Shown: in pieces, positions 47,742 through 56,420 of the stretch
Layout: each line of letters begins with the position of its first letter
Position numbering within the stretch: position 1 is the stretch's first letter
From: Streptomyces albireticuli
GTDB taxonomy: Bacteria; Actinomycetota; Actinomycetes; Streptomycetales; Streptomycetaceae
Assembly: GCF_021228125.1 (NCBI RefSeq)
Contig: NZ_JAJQQS010000014.1
Location: 1 to 64,000, forward strand
Direction of reading: 5' to 3'
Length of the DNA: 64,000 nt
Made by a program: the position numbers and the translations under genes
Notes under the pieces: generated by a model
Seen by the model: only the letters and a program-made list of their open reading frames with translations
Told to the model about the DNA's origin: nothing
Databases searched by the model: none

Positions 47742-48917
47742 ATGCGTGAGCGCGGTATGTGGCAGAAGTTCCGTTCCTCCGAGCGACGGCCGGGCGGCCG
47801 GCGCGGAGCCGTGCGGGCCGCGGCCGCCGTGGCCACGCTGGGCGTCATGACGACGGGCGTCCCGGCCTCGCCCGCGGCGTCCGCCGGCGCGGGCCCGGAC
47901 ACCGTCCGGCAGGGCCTGAGCTCACTGGTGCGCGCCGACGGCCTGCCCGCCGCGCTGGCGAGCGTCCAGGACCGCGAGGGCCGTACCCGCACCTACACCG
48001 CGGGGGTGGGCGACCTGGCCACCGGTTCGAAGGTGCCCAGGGACGGGCAGGTGCGGATCGGCAGCAACACCAAGACGTTCACCGCGGTGGTCGTACTGCA
48101 ACTGGTCGGTGAGGGAAAGGTGGACCTCGACGCCACGATCGACACCCATCTGCCGGGCCTCGTCCGCGGGGAGGGCATCGACGGGCGCCGCATCACCGTC
48201 CGTCAGCTCCTCCAGCACACCAGCGGGCTCCCGAACTATGTCGAATACCTCGGTGACGACGTCCGGTATTACGAGCCCCGCGAACTCCTGGACCTCGCTC
48301 TCCGGCACAAGGCCCATTTCGCCCCCGGGGCGAAATGGGAGTACAGCAACACGAATTACGTGCTGGCCGGCCTCCTCGTCCAGAAGATCACCGGAAGGCC
48401 GCTGGCCGAGGAAATCGACCGGCGCGTCATCCGGCCCGCCGGGCTGCGCCACACCTACTTCCCCGCCCCCGGTGACGTGACCATCCGGGAACCCCACCCC
48501 AAGGGCTACTACCAGGAGGCGGCGGGCGCGCCGTTGCGCGACGGCACGGAGCTGGACCCCTCCTGGGGCTGGGCGGCGGGCCAGCTGATCTCCACCAACT
48601 CCGACCTCAACCGGTTCCACGCCGCGCTCCTCGGCGGCCGCCTCCTCCCGGCGGCCCAGCTCGCCCTAATGCGCACCACCGTCCCCGCCGGAGAGCCCTT
48701 CGCCTCCGGCGCCCGTTACGGACTGGGGCTCGTCAGCACACCGCTGTCGTGCGGAGGCGTGTACTGGGGCCACGGCGGCAGCACCACGGGCTACGAGACC
48801 CGGGGCGGCGCCACCGACGACGGCCGCGCCGCCTCCGTGGCGGTGACCACGCAGCCGACCGACAAGGGGACCATGAAGCGCGTGGAGCGTGTCGTGGACA
48901 CGGCCCTGTGCCGCTGA
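47742..48917 (+). CDS. Secreted serine hydrolase (beta-lactamase class C / D-Ala-D-Ala carboxypeptidase type)
   Basis: A 391-residue enzyme with a signal peptide (GAVRAAAAVATLGVMTTGVP). The catalytic SxxK is Ser108-N-T-Lys111 (RIGSNTKTF), the YxN is Tyr201-S-Asn203 (KWEYSNTNY), and HGG near residue 350 (WGHGGSTTGY) supplies the HxG. These place it in the class C beta-lactamase/DD-peptidase superfamily, so it may act on cell-wall peptides or on an ester substrate. It is preceded by a short 80-bp gap. Confidence 0.85.
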   Translation: MRERGMWQKFRSSERRPGGRRGAVRAAAAVATLGVMTTGVPASPAASAGAGPDTVRQGLSSLVRADGLPAALASVQDREGRTRTYTAGVGDLATGSKVPRDGQVRIGSNTKTFTAVVVLQLVGEGKVDLDATIDTHLPGLVRGEGIDGRRITVRQLLQHTSGLPNYVEYLGDDVRYYEPRELLDLALRHKAHFAPGAKWEYSNTNYVLAGLLVQKITGRPLAEEIDRRVIRPAGLRHTYFPAPGDVTIREPHPKGYYQEAAGAPLRDGTELDPSWGWAAGQLISTNSDLNRFHAALLGGRLLPAAQLALMRTTVPAGEPFASGARYGLGLVSTPLSCGGVYWGHGGSTTGYETRGGATDDGRAASVAVTTQPTDKGTMKRVERVVDTALCR

Positions 48918-49033
48918 ACCACGGCCGGGCGCCGGTGCGATGCGAGTGATCCGCGACGCTTCCGTCGGCTCGTCGCGGAACCGGGCCTCCGGGGCGCGTC
49001 CGCGCCGCCCATGAACATCTTCCTCCGCGAGAC

Positions 49034-49056
49034 TTGTTCTATTACTATGCGAACAA
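49034..49056. promoter_or_regulatory. Operator of the DUF1648/GntR operon
   Basis: TTGTTC-N11-GAACAA (49034-49056) brackets a TATTACTAT -10-like sequence and lies just before the ribosome-binding GGAGG of the DUF1648 gene. This placement suggests autorepression by the co-transcribed GntR protein. Confidence 0.55.
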
Positions 49057-49070
49057 ATGGAGGTGTTGTC

Positions 49071-50060
49071 ATGCCGCGAACCCGGCACCTGCCCGTCAAC
49101 GCTCGTCGCTCCCTGGTCACCGTCACACCGTCCCTCCTGGCCGCCGCCGGCGTCCTCTCCGCGTTCCTCTCCCTGCGCGACCGTCTGCCCGGGAGGATGG
49201 CCACCCACATAGGCCCGGGCGGGGAGGCCGACGGCTTCTCGGGGCAAGGATCCTTCCTCGCCGTCGCGTTGGGCGTGCTGATCGGTGACGCGGTGCTCTT
49301 CGGCGGGCTCGTCCACTGGATGCGGACGAACCCCGGACCTCAGCGGGTGATCGCCGTCATCGGCGGTGCCGTCGCCGTGCTGACCGGGTGGCTGGTCGTC
49401 GCCGTGCTGCTGGCCAACGCCGATGTCGACGACCCCGAGTCGGTCACCTTGCCCGGCCTTCAAGCCGCTCTCGCCTTCGGAGCCGCGGCGGTCTACGCGG
49501 CACTCGGCTGGCTGATCTGCGGCCGGGTCGAGGAGGGCGAGGCCTCTTCGGAGCCCCCGGCCGACGCCGCGCGCCTCTCGCTCGGCGCGTCCGAGACGGC
49601 CGTCTGGTCCCGCACCACCGGATCCCGGGTGCTGCCCGCCACCGGCGTACTCGTGCTGGCCGCCGGCCTCGTCGTGGGGATCACCACCGGGTGGCTGTCC
49701 GCCCTGCCCATGCTGGTCACCGGTGCCCCCCTGGCCCTGCTGACCGGGGCGCGCGTCACCGCCGACCGGCGCGGCATCACCGTGGCACCCACTTTCGCCT
49801 CCTGGCCCCGTCTCAACATCCCGCTGGAGCGCATCGCCGAAGCGGGCAACCGTCCCGTCAGCCCGTTCCGCGAATTCGGCGGCTGGGGCTACCGGATCCG
49901 CCCCGGGGCCAGCGGCATCGTGCTGCGCACCGGCGACGCCCTCGTCGCGACGCTCGCCACCGGCAAGGAGTTCGTCGTCACCGTGGACGACGCCGCCACC
50001 GCGGCGGCACTGCTCAACGCCCTGGCCGACCGCGAACGCCGGACTCCCGCCGGAGGGTGA
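49071..50060 (+). CDS. DUF1648 domain membrane protein
   Basis: A 329-residue membrane protein. DUF1648 (LRDRLPGRMATHIGPGGEAD, then GFSGQGSFLAVALGVLIGDA) occupies the N-terminus, and further helices (AVLTGWLVVAVLLANADVD, AAVYAALGWLICGRV, LVLAAGLVVGITTGWLSALP) follow. The C-terminus is a cytoplasmic PH-like domain (ITVAPTFASWPRLNIPLERI). Such genes pair with YtrA-type GntR repressors, as here, and may belong to cell-envelope stress responses. ATG 49071 has GGAGG 8 nt upstream. Confidence 0.8.
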   Translation: MPRTRHLPVNARRSLVTVTPSLLAAAGVLSAFLSLRDRLPGRMATHIGPGGEADGFSGQGSFLAVALGVLIGDAVLFGGLVHWMRTNPGPQRVIAVIGGAVAVLTGWLVVAVLLANADVDDPESVTLPGLQAALAFGAAAVYAALGWLICGRVEEGEASSEPPADAARLSLGASETAVWSRTTGSRVLPATGVLVLAAGLVVGITTGWLSALPMLVTGAPLALLTGARVTADRRGITVAPTFASWPRLNIPLERIAEAGNRPVSPFREFGGWGYRIRPGASGIVLRTGDALVATLATGKEFVVTVDDAATAAALLNALADRERRTPAGG

Positions 50061-50062
50061 CC

Positions 50063-50425
50063 GTGCTCTTCCGTGTCGACCCCTCCCTGCCGCTCTCGCT
50101 CGGCGACCAGATCGCCGCCGCCGTCCGCGGCGCCATCGCCGACGGCTCCGTACACACCGGTGAACGTCTGCCTCCCGCCCGCGAGGTCGCCCGGTCGCTG
50201 GGTGTCAACATGCACACGGTACTGCGTGGTTACCAGCGGCTGCGCGACGAGGGGCTGATCGAGCTGCGCCGGGGCCGGGGAGCGGTCGTCACCGGAGGAT
50301 CTCCCGCCGGACGGGCCCTGCTCGTCACCCAGGCCCGCCGGCTGGTCGCCGACGCCCGCGTGCTCGGACTGAGCGACGACGAGTTGCTCGCCCTCGTCCG
50401 AAAGTCCCTCACCGACGGAACCTGA
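50063..50425 (+). CDS. YtrA-type GntR repressor
   Basis: A 120-residue GntR protein: SLPLSLGDQIAAAVRGAIAD, GERLPPAREVARSLGVNMHT, VLRGYQRLRDEGLIELRRGR form the winged helix, with a short C-terminal dimerisation helix (SDDELLALVRKS) instead of a ligand domain. This is the YtrA subgroup, which usually represses its own operon. GTG 50063 follows GGAGG; a GTG 6 nt earlier overlaps the DUF1648 stop. Confidence 0.85.
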   Translation: MLFRVDPSLPLSLGDQIAAAVRGAIADGSVHTGERLPPAREVARSLGVNMHTVLRGYQRLRDEGLIELRRGRGAVVTGGSPAGRALLVTQARRLVADARVLGLSDDELLALVRKSLTDGT

Positions 50426-50533
50426 ACTTCCGTACATGGGCGCCGATTACGACATCAAGAACGCATAAGAAACCCCCGACGACCGGCGATCTTGCTTCCC
50501 GGCAGTGGAAAAGTTCCTCGCCGATGATCACGT

Positions 50534-50571
50534 GTCCCGTGGGCAGCCGACCGGTCGGCTGCCCACGGGAC
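50534..50571. promoter_or_regulatory. 38-bp perfect palindrome in the sdpC leader
   Basis: GTCCCGTGGGCAGCCGACC followed directly by its reverse complement forms a 19-bp, loopless palindrome, 29 bp upstream of sdpC. It is too symmetric for a simple terminator and lacks a T-run. It may be an operator, a protective mRNA hairpin, or the GntR gene terminator. Confidence 0.6.
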
Positions 50572-50600
50572 CGCCACACCACAGTCGAGGGGGAACTCCC

Positions 50601-51290
50601 ATGAAGATGAACCGGCGCACCGCCGGCATCGTCGGTGGCCTGACGGCCGCGGCGGTCTGCTTCACCGGCGTCACGGCCGCCGCCGCACCGAGCACCACCG
50701 ACCACGCCAGGACCGTCAAGGCCGCGCCCGCCAAGCCGGGCCCGAGCGCGACCGAGGACGGCAAGGCCGTCTTCAACGGCCTGTTCTTCGGCCAGGGCAA
50801 GGTCGGCGCCGACCTCGCCAAGAGCCCGATGTTCAGCGAGATGCGCAAGGAACTCGCCAAGGCCGACGCCAAGGACTCCGCACGCGTCGCCCGGGCGGTC
50901 GACGACGCCATCGAGGCGAAGTACCCCGGCTTCTTCGCCGGCTTCGCCAAGAAGACCCGCAGCGGTGACCCGCGCAAGGTCGAGTCCGCCGTCAACGACG
51001 CGCAGACCAAGCTGCTGTCGATCGCCGAGAAGACCGACGCCGAGGACTCGGCGCAGCCGGTCCGGAACGGCCAGATGTGCGGCACGTTCGTCGCCGTCGC
51101 CGGCGCGGTCGTCCACGTCGCCGCCGCCGTGACGGCCGCGGCCGCCGCGGTCACCGTGACCGTCGCGGTCGGCGCCAACTTCGTCAAGGCCAAGAACTGG
51201 TTCTGGAGCGTGGCGCCCCAGGGCGACGACACCGCCCTCGGCCACGACGAGGCCGTCGCCACCGTGACGAACATCCTCAAGGCCGCCTGA
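50601..51290 (+). CDS. sdpC: SdpC-like toxin precursor
   Basis: A 229-residue secreted protein with a signal peptide (GIVGGLTAAAVCFTGVTAAA). Residues about 50-150 form the conserved SdpC pro-region (GKAVFNGLFFGQGKVGADLA, VDDAIEAKYPGFFAGFAKKT). From Cys160 a long hydrophobic helix (CGTFVAVAGAVVHVAAAVTA and onward to residue 195) would be the membrane-active peptide, as in Bacillus SDP. Bacillus SdpC has two Cys in the mature peptide; here only one is present. GAGGGGG precedes the ATG. It is the first gene of an sdpC-sdpA-sdpB operon. Confidence 0.85.
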   Translation: MKMNRRTAGIVGGLTAAAVCFTGVTAAAAPSTTDHARTVKAAPAKPGPSATEDGKAVFNGLFFGQGKVGADLAKSPMFSEMRKELAKADAKDSARVARAVDDAIEAKYPGFFAGFAKKTRSGDPRKVESAVNDAQTKLLSIAEKTDAEDSAQPVRNGQMCGTFVAVAGAVVHVAAAVTAAAAAVTVTVAVGANFVKAKNWFWSVAPQGDDTALGHDEAVATVTNILKAA

Positions 51291-51378
51291 CCCAGGCACG
51301 GCGGAACAGCATCTCCGTGGGCCGGGCCACGCCGGCCGCCCGGCCCACACCCAGACCACCCACGACCGGGATGACGAC

Positions 51379-51996
51379 GTGATACGCCCCCAAGGAACCC
51401 CAGGGTTCCGCAATTCCCTCCGCAGAGCCACGCACGGGACCGCGCCGCACCGCGTCCAGGTCTCCGGGCGCTCGGTGCTCGCCGTTGCCGCCGTCTGGAG
51501 CGTGGTGTTCCTCTACGTGGCCCAGGTCCACGTGCCCAAGAACGTGATCTCCCTGCCCGGCCAGAAGCAGGCCCGCTCCACCGTCGCCGACGTCGCCCCG
51601 CAGGGCTGGGCGTTCTTCACCAAGTCGCCCCGGGACGTGGAGGTCCTGCCCTACCGGCAGGCCACGAACGACACCTGGACCTCCCTGGCCCTCACACCGC
51701 ACTCCAGTCCCCGCAACGCCTTCGGCCTCGACCGCGCCTCCCGTTCCCAGGGCATCGAGATCTCCCTCCTGCTCAACCTGGCCGAGAAGAAGGACTGGAA
51801 GGAGTGCGAGGAGGAACTCGCCGACTGCCTGACCGGCGCCCGGCCCACCCGGAACGTCGACAACCCCTCCCCCGAACCGACGGTCTGCGGCCGCGTCGCG
51901 CTCGTCCAGGAGAAGCCCGTCCCCTGGGCCTGGCGCGACCTCGTCGACGAGCGCGCGACACCCGAGCGCTTCCTCACCCTGGACGTCATATGCTGA
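51379..51996 (+). CDS. sdpA: SdpA-like maturation protein
   Basis: A 205-residue protein with one membrane helix (LAVAAVWSVVFLYVAQVHV) and a small extracytoplasmic domain (GWAFFTKSPRDVEVLPYR, LLLNLAEKKDWKECEEELAD, CGRVALVQEKPVPWAW). In Bacillus, SdpA is required together with SdpB to make active SDP peptide. The domain order and the SPRD/CEEEL...C segments match that family. GTG 51379 is used. It overlaps sdpB by 7 nt. Confidence 0.8.
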   Translation: MIRPQGTPGFRNSLRRATHGTAPHRVQVSGRSVLAVAAVWSVVFLYVAQVHVPKNVISLPGQKQARSTVADVAPQGWAFFTKSPRDVEVLPYRQATNDTWTSLALTPHSSPRNAFGLDRASRSQGIEISLLLNLAEKKDWKECEEELADCLTGARPTRNVDNPSPEPTVCGRVALVQEKPVPWAWRDLVDERATPERFLTLDVIC

Positions 51997-52988
51997 CCCG
52001 CGCCCGCGGCATCCCGCTGCCCTGGAGCAACGCCTACGGGCTCGCCCGCACCCTGCTCGCCCTCGGGACGGCGGGCACGCTGGCCTTCAGCAGCACGGCC
52101 ACCCTCTTCCGGCCCGTCGTGACAATCGGCGCGTACCCGTTGTGCCAGGGCATGAGGGCCGGCGGCGCGTTCTGCCTCGTACCCCGGGGACAGTTCGACC
52201 TGCTGCGATGGCTGTCCGTGGTGATCCTGCTGGTCGTCGCCTCCGGCTGGCGACCGCGGTTCACCGCCCTGCCGCACGCCTACATCAGCTTCAGCGTCTT
52301 CTCCGGCATCGCCATCGGTGACGGCGGCGACCAGATCACCTGGATCCTTTCCCTGCTGCTGGCGCTCGTCGCGCTCGGCGACGGACGACGCTGGCACTGG
52401 CAGACGCCCGAGAGCCCCGCGGCCGGCGTGCCGTCCACCCGTGCCACCCGCGGCTGGGCCCTCCTCGGCACCAGCGCGTGGACCGTCGCCCGCCTCCAGA
52501 TGGCCTTCCTTTACTTCCAGGCGAGCGTGGCCAAACTCCCCCACACCGAATGGGCCGACGGCAGCGCCATGTACTACTGGGCGAACAACTCCTCGTTCGG
52601 TTTCCCCGAGTGGCTGCGCCCCCTGACCGACCCGGTCGTCCGCTCCCCCGCCGGTGTCGCCGCCCTGACCTGGGTGCCCGTCGCCCTGGAGCTCGCCCTG
52701 GCCGCGGCGCTCCTGATGCCGCAACGCAGACGGTGGGCGCTGCTGCCGCTGGGCATCGCGTTCCACCTCGGCATCGCCGTCCTGATGGGCCTGTGGAGTT
52801 TCGCCTTCGCCATGTGGGCCGGCCTCTTCCTCCTGCTGACCCCCGTCGGACACGGCTTCCCGCTGCTCGCCACCGGCCGTTCGCGACGGAAGGCGACGGC
52901 ATGCGCCTCCGCGCCGCCGGACGACAACTCACCCGCGACCCCGGGGGCCGCCTCGCCGCCGACCGCACCTCGGCCGCTGGTCTCGTAG
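51990..52988 (+). CDS. sdpB: SdpB-like HTTM membrane maturation protein
   Basis: A 332-residue polytopic protein with about seven helices and an HTTM-type core (vitamin K-dependent carboxylase-like membrane fold): NAYGLARTLLALGTAGTLAF, LLRWLSVVILLVVASGW, LLALVALGD, LQMAFLYFQASVAKLPHTEW and PLGIAFHLGIAVLMGLWSFA. This matches SdpB, which together with SdpA produces active SDP. The Pro-rich tail may be disordered. No SdpI immunity or SdpR-like repressor gene follows; the terminator ends the operon. Confidence 0.8.
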   Translation: MLTRARGIPLPWSNAYGLARTLLALGTAGTLAFSSTATLFRPVVTIGAYPLCQGMRAGGAFCLVPRGQFDLLRWLSVVILLVVASGWRPRFTALPHAYISFSVFSGIAIGDGGDQITWILSLLLALVALGDGRRWHWQTPESPAAGVPSTRATRGWALLGTSAWTVARLQMAFLYFQASVAKLPHTEWADGSAMYYWANNSSFGFPEWLRPLTDPVVRSPAGVAALTWVPVALELALAAALLMPQRRRWALLPLGIAFHLGIAVLMGLWSFAFAMWAGLFLLLTPVGHGFPLLATGRSRRKATACASAPPDDNSPATPGAASPPTAPRPLVS

Positions 52989-53011
52989 CCCGCGCCCGCG
53001 CATACGGCGGT

Positions 53012-53054
53012 GGGGCCGGGCTCCGCACCCGAGGAGGGTGTGGAGCCCGGCCCC
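53012..53054. terminator. Strong terminator after the sdp operon
   Basis: GGGGCCGGGCTCC pairs with GGAGCCCGGCCCC, extended by CACCC/GGGTG, giving a stem of about 18 bp with a GAGGA loop. It lies between sdpB and the convergent SDR gene. Confidence 0.85.
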
Positions 53055-53067
53055 ATGCCGTGGAGGC

Positions 53068-53877
53068 TCAGGCGGCTTTGGCGAGCAGCTGGTCGGCGAG
53101 CTTGCGCAGGCGGCGGACCGTGCGCTCCTCCATGGCCACCGGGGCGGCCGGGGAGAGCGCGGTGCGGTCGTAGTAGGCACCCGGGACGACCTCGGTGGCC
53201 GGGTCGCACAGGCGCGCGACCCGCTGCGCGCCGTCGGCGGCGGGGTCGCCCTCGTGCGCGTAGAGCGGGAGCAGGGCCGTGTCGCAGATGCCGGGGTGGA
53301 CGCTGACGGAGGTCCAGGGGGCCTTCTCACGGGCGGAGATCGTCAGGGCGAGCCGGGACTGGGCGTAGGCGGCGAGGCGGGAGTAGCGCTTGGCTCGATG
53401 GGGGTCGTCCCAGGAGATGGAGGCCGTGCGGTGCATGGCGGAGGAGACGTTGACGACACGGCTGCCCGGGCGGGCGGAGAGCGGTCCGGACAACTCGTGG
53501 GTGAGGAGATAGGCGGCCAGGAAGTTGACCTGGAGGGAGAGTTCGTTGCCGTCGGCGGTCATGGTGCGGTGTTCGGGGGCGACCAGGGCGGCGTTGTTGA
53601 CGAGGACGTCCAGGGTGGGGTGTCCGTCGGCGACGCGGGCGGCCATGCTCCGTACCTCGTCGAGACGGGAGAAGTCCGCGACGGCGAGGCACAGGCGCGA
53701 GGCGTCGACGCCGGCGGCCACCAGCCGGTCGAGGGCGTCGCGCCCGGGCATCACGTCCGGCGCGTGCACGATGACGGTGCAGCCCCGGACCGCGAGCAAT
53801 CGGGCGGTCTCCCAGCCGATGCCGGAGGTGGCACCGGTGACCAGCACGGTGCGGGGAGCGGGCGAGACAGAAGACAT
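53068..53877 (-). CDS. Short-chain dehydrogenase with altered catalytic lysine
   Basis: A 269-residue SDR. Cofactor motif TGATSGIGWETARLL (14-28), NNAAL (94-98) and VNVSSAM (142-148) are intact. The catalytic Tyr171 sits in AYAQSRLAL, but the YxxxK lysine is Arg175. Similar YxxSR variants exist in some SDRs, but activity may be reduced or different. The domain resembles the retinol-dehydrogenase/WWOX-like group. ATG 53877 is used; a longer in-frame start at 53958 is less likely. Confidence 0.8.
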   Translation of the reverse strand: MSSVSPAPRTVLVTGATSGIGWETARLLAVRGCTVIVHAPDVMPGRDALDRLVAAGVDASRLCLAVADFSRLDEVRSMAARVADGHPTLDVLVNNAALVAPEHRTMTADGNELSLQVNFLAAYLLTHELSGPLSARPGSRVVNVSSAMHRTASISWDDPHRAKRYSRLAAYAQSRLALTISAREKAPWTSVSVHPGICDTALLPLYAHEGDPAADGAQRVARLCDPATEVVPGAYYDRTALSPAAPVAMEERTVRRLRKLADQLLAKAA

Positions 53878-54410
53878 GACGATCCACTCCGGGATGTAGG
53901 CGAGCGCGACAGCGCTCCACCGGCGATGGGGGCTGTCGTGCGAACGGGAACGCGTCACCGGGCATTCGGGGAAGCGCCGGCGAGCGGGTGCAGGGAACAG
54001 GGAACCGACGCGGCCGACGTCAGCGGACCGCGGTCGGAAGTGCGGGGCGGAGCGCTCGGTGCGCCGCGCTCACCGCACGGGCGGCGAACAACGCGCGGGA
54101 CCCGGTGGCGCCGTACGGGGCGGCCGGTCGCCATGGCGCGAGGAACTGTTCACGCCGTCCATTCAATGAGTCCGCCATCCCGGGTTCAACCAGCGCACCG
54201 CATTCCTGACGCCGCCCTTATGCGGGGCCGTCGGGGCCGCCGAGGGAGCCAAGGCGCCCGAATACCGCGAGACGGGGGGCGCTGACGGCGCGGCCGGCCG
54301 ACGGGCACGGCACCTCGTCGACGGTCTCGGATCGGCAACGAGGTGGTCACAACAGTCGTCACGCATGGTGATCAACGGCTTCGCCAGTCATAGTGACCAC
54401 TCACCACAGG
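53878..54410. other. Gene-free region upstream of the iron-box gene
   Basis: About 530 bp without a supported gene, except for the SDR promoter area. Several ORFs here are overlapping shadows without codon bias or ribosome-binding sites. The iron box at 54411 ends the region. Confidence 0.4.
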
Positions 54411-54429
54411 TGAGGTAAGCCTCGCCTTA
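54411..54429 (+). promoter_or_regulatory. DmdR/IdeR-type iron box
   Basis: TGAGGTAAGCCTCGCCTTA matches 14 of 19 positions of TTAGGTTAGGCTCACCTAA, the sequence family bound by the iron repressors DmdR/IdeR. It sits 15 bp before the GTG of the membrane protein, over the likely promoter, so that gene should be induced in iron limitation. Confidence 0.65.
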
Positions 54430-54444
54430 TTCGATCGGAGAAGT

Positions 54445-55068
54445 GTGTCCACCGCCCTGCCCCACGACCCGCCGGCGCCCCTCCCGTCTCCCCGTCAGCG
54501 GGCGCCCGGCTGGGCGAGGAGCGTCCGGCGCACCCGGCCCGTGGGGCTGTACGACTCGTGGTGGACGGTCGCGGGGGCCGCGACGGCCGTGTGCGCGGCG
54601 TGGGGTGTCGCGGTCTGGGTGTCGGGACATCTGCGGGCGGACGCCTCGCTGCACACCACGGCACTCTTCGCGCACCTGGCGACGCTGGTGCTGGGCTTCG
54701 GAGCCGTGCTCGTCGCCGACTACTACGGCCTGCTGTGGATGATCGGCCGCATGACGCTGACGGACGCTCTCGACGGCGCGGCCCGGCTGCACACACCGAT
54801 CTGGGCCGGCCTGACGGGGCTGGTCGGCAGCGGCATGCTGCTTCACCCGGACACCGCCTCGGCGCTCACTCGGGTCAAGCTGGCGATGGTGCTCCTGCTG
54901 TCCCTCAACGGGCTGCAGGCCGGCCTGCTGAACCGGCGCATGGCCGACCGGCGGCCCGGCGCACAGCCGCCGCGCCGTTTCCTGGTCTGGGGGGCCGGCA
55001 CCGCCCTGGTGTCCCAGGTGTGCTGGTGGGGCGCGGTGATCATCGGCTTCCGCAACAGCCAGCGCTGA
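54445..55068 (+). CDS. Iron-regulated small membrane protein
   Basis: A 207-residue protein with four or five membrane helices (AAWGVAVWVSGHL, LFAHLATLVLGFGAVLVADY, AARLHTPIWAGLTGLVGSGM, KLAMVLLLSLNGLQAGLL, GTALVSQVCWWGAVIIGF). The histidines in HTTALFAHL and RLHTPIW are candidates for metal or haem binding. No family is recognised. The iron box directly upstream implies a role in iron uptake, storage or use. GTG 54445 has GGAG upstream. Confidence 0.65.
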   Translation: MSTALPHDPPAPLPSPRQRAPGWARSVRRTRPVGLYDSWWTVAGAATAVCAAWGVAVWVSGHLRADASLHTTALFAHLATLVLGFGAVLVADYYGLLWMIGRMTLTDALDGAARLHTPIWAGLTGLVGSGMLLHPDTASALTRVKLAMVLLLSLNGLQAGLLNRRMADRRPGAQPPRRFLVWGAGTALVSQVCWWGAVIIGFRNSQR

Positions 55069-55538
55069 AGGCCGTGCCCTCGCCGGACGCCAAGACAGTG
55101 GCCATGACCGGCGAACCCTTCGCGATCCCGCCAAGACATCCGGCACCCGACAGGTGCCCGGTCGCGCGATCCGGCGGCCGCGGCGGTGGAGCCCCGCACC
55201 CCTGACGCCACGGATCCGCCGCCCGTACGCCCGGGCGCGGCTCCGCGCCAGGGCGCTGTGTCACGCGCCGTACGAGGTGCGTGTGAGGCGCCGGATATCT
55301 CGGAAATCCTTTTGGGGCGGGCGATTTCACCATGCCGAAACAGGCCGGTCCCGATTCAAAATCGGGAGCGACAGGACCCCCTCGCGAAGGTTATTGTCGT
55401 TGCCGGCGCCACCGTCGATTGCCGCCACCACATCGGCCCGCGCCCCGGGAAAAGCGGAGGATGAAGTCCGGGAGAGCCGGCAGGGCCGGGCGGCATTGGT
55501 GCCTCGATAGCGTCATCAGCCGGGTCGGAGACCTGCTC
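55069..55538. other. Leader region of the aldolase operon
   Basis: 470 bp without a supported gene. CCCGATT-CAA-AATCGGG (55350-55366) forms a small 7-bp hairpin with a 3-nt loop. The promoter of the aldolase operon probably lies here, but no clear box stands out. Confidence 0.35.
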
Positions 55539-56420
55539 ATGAAGTACAGCCGTTATTGCCGTTCCCTCTTGTCCACACCGGCGTCGGAAGTGGACCGGTA
55601 CCCGAAGAGCCACCACTCGGGCGCCGATATGTGCGTCGTAGATCTAGAGGATTCCGTTCCGCACCGGGACAAGGAAAATGCCCGCCGCCAGGCCGAGTCG
55701 TTCTTCACCGCCCCCTCGGCCACGGCCACCCGGTGCGGGATTCGCATCAACTCCGTGACGGAGCCGGACGGGCTGCGTGACCTGCTGGCCCTGCGGCACT
55801 ACACCGTCAAACCGGACGTCGTCGTGATCCCCAAGGTGGAGTCGGCGCGCGACATAGAGATCGTCGACCGCGTCCTGCACGGATCCTGCCCCACGACCCG
55901 GTTCTTCGCCGTGGTGGAGACACCGCGGGGCCTGGACAACGCCCGCCTGATCGCCGCCGCGTCGCCGCGCCTGCGCGCGCTGGTCTTCGGCGCGGCCGAC
56001 TACTCGTTCGACATCGGGGCCCGGCTCGCCTGGGACCCCCTGCTCCATGCCCGCGCCCGGCTGGTCAACAGCGCCCGCGCCGCGGGCATCGACGTGGTGG
56101 ACGCACCCTTCTTCGCGTTCGCCGACACCGCCGGACTCAAATACGAGGCGGCGCTCTCACGCGATCTCGGGTTCAGCGGGAAGATCGCCGTGCACCCTCG
56201 TCAGGTACCCGCCATCAACGAAGCCTTCTCGCCCGACGCCGAACTGCTGGAGAAGGCCCGCCGGGTCGTCGCGGCGGGCCGGGCGAGCGGCGAAGGCATC
56301 GCCGTCGTGGACGGCGTGATGGTGGGCACCCCCTTCTTCGAGGCGGCCCGACGGCTGGTCGAAGAATTCGGAACGAACGAATCAACCGCCCTTCCCTCGG
56401 TAAGCGGGAGTCAGCAGTGA
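55539..56420 (+). CDS. HpcH/HpaI (CitE-like) aldolase
   Basis: A 293-residue CitE/HpcH-type aldolase that would join or split CoA thioesters and keto acids. MCVVDLEDSVPHRDKENARR is the metal- and phosphate-binding start; VVVIPKVESARDI and FAVVETPRGLDNARLIAAAS form the barrel strands with the catalytic Glu; FGAADYSFDIG and GKIAVHPRQVPAINEAFSPD are family signatures. ATG 55539 follows GGAG. It overlaps the next gene and opens a four-gene operon (aldolase, alpha-oxoamine synthase, MaoC, MFS). Confidence 0.85.
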   Translation: MKYSRYCRSLLSTPASEVDRYPKSHHSGADMCVVDLEDSVPHRDKENARRQAESFFTAPSATATRCGIRINSVTEPDGLRDLLALRHYTVKPDVVVIPKVESARDIEIVDRVLHGSCPTTRFFAVVETPRGLDNARLIAAASPRLRALVFGAADYSFDIGARLAWDPLLHARARLVNSARAAGIDVVDAPFFAFADTAGLKYEAALSRDLGFSGKIAVHPRQVPAINEAFSPDAELLEKARRVVAAGRASGEGIAVVDGVMVGTPFFEAARRLVEEFGTNESTALPSVSGSQQ

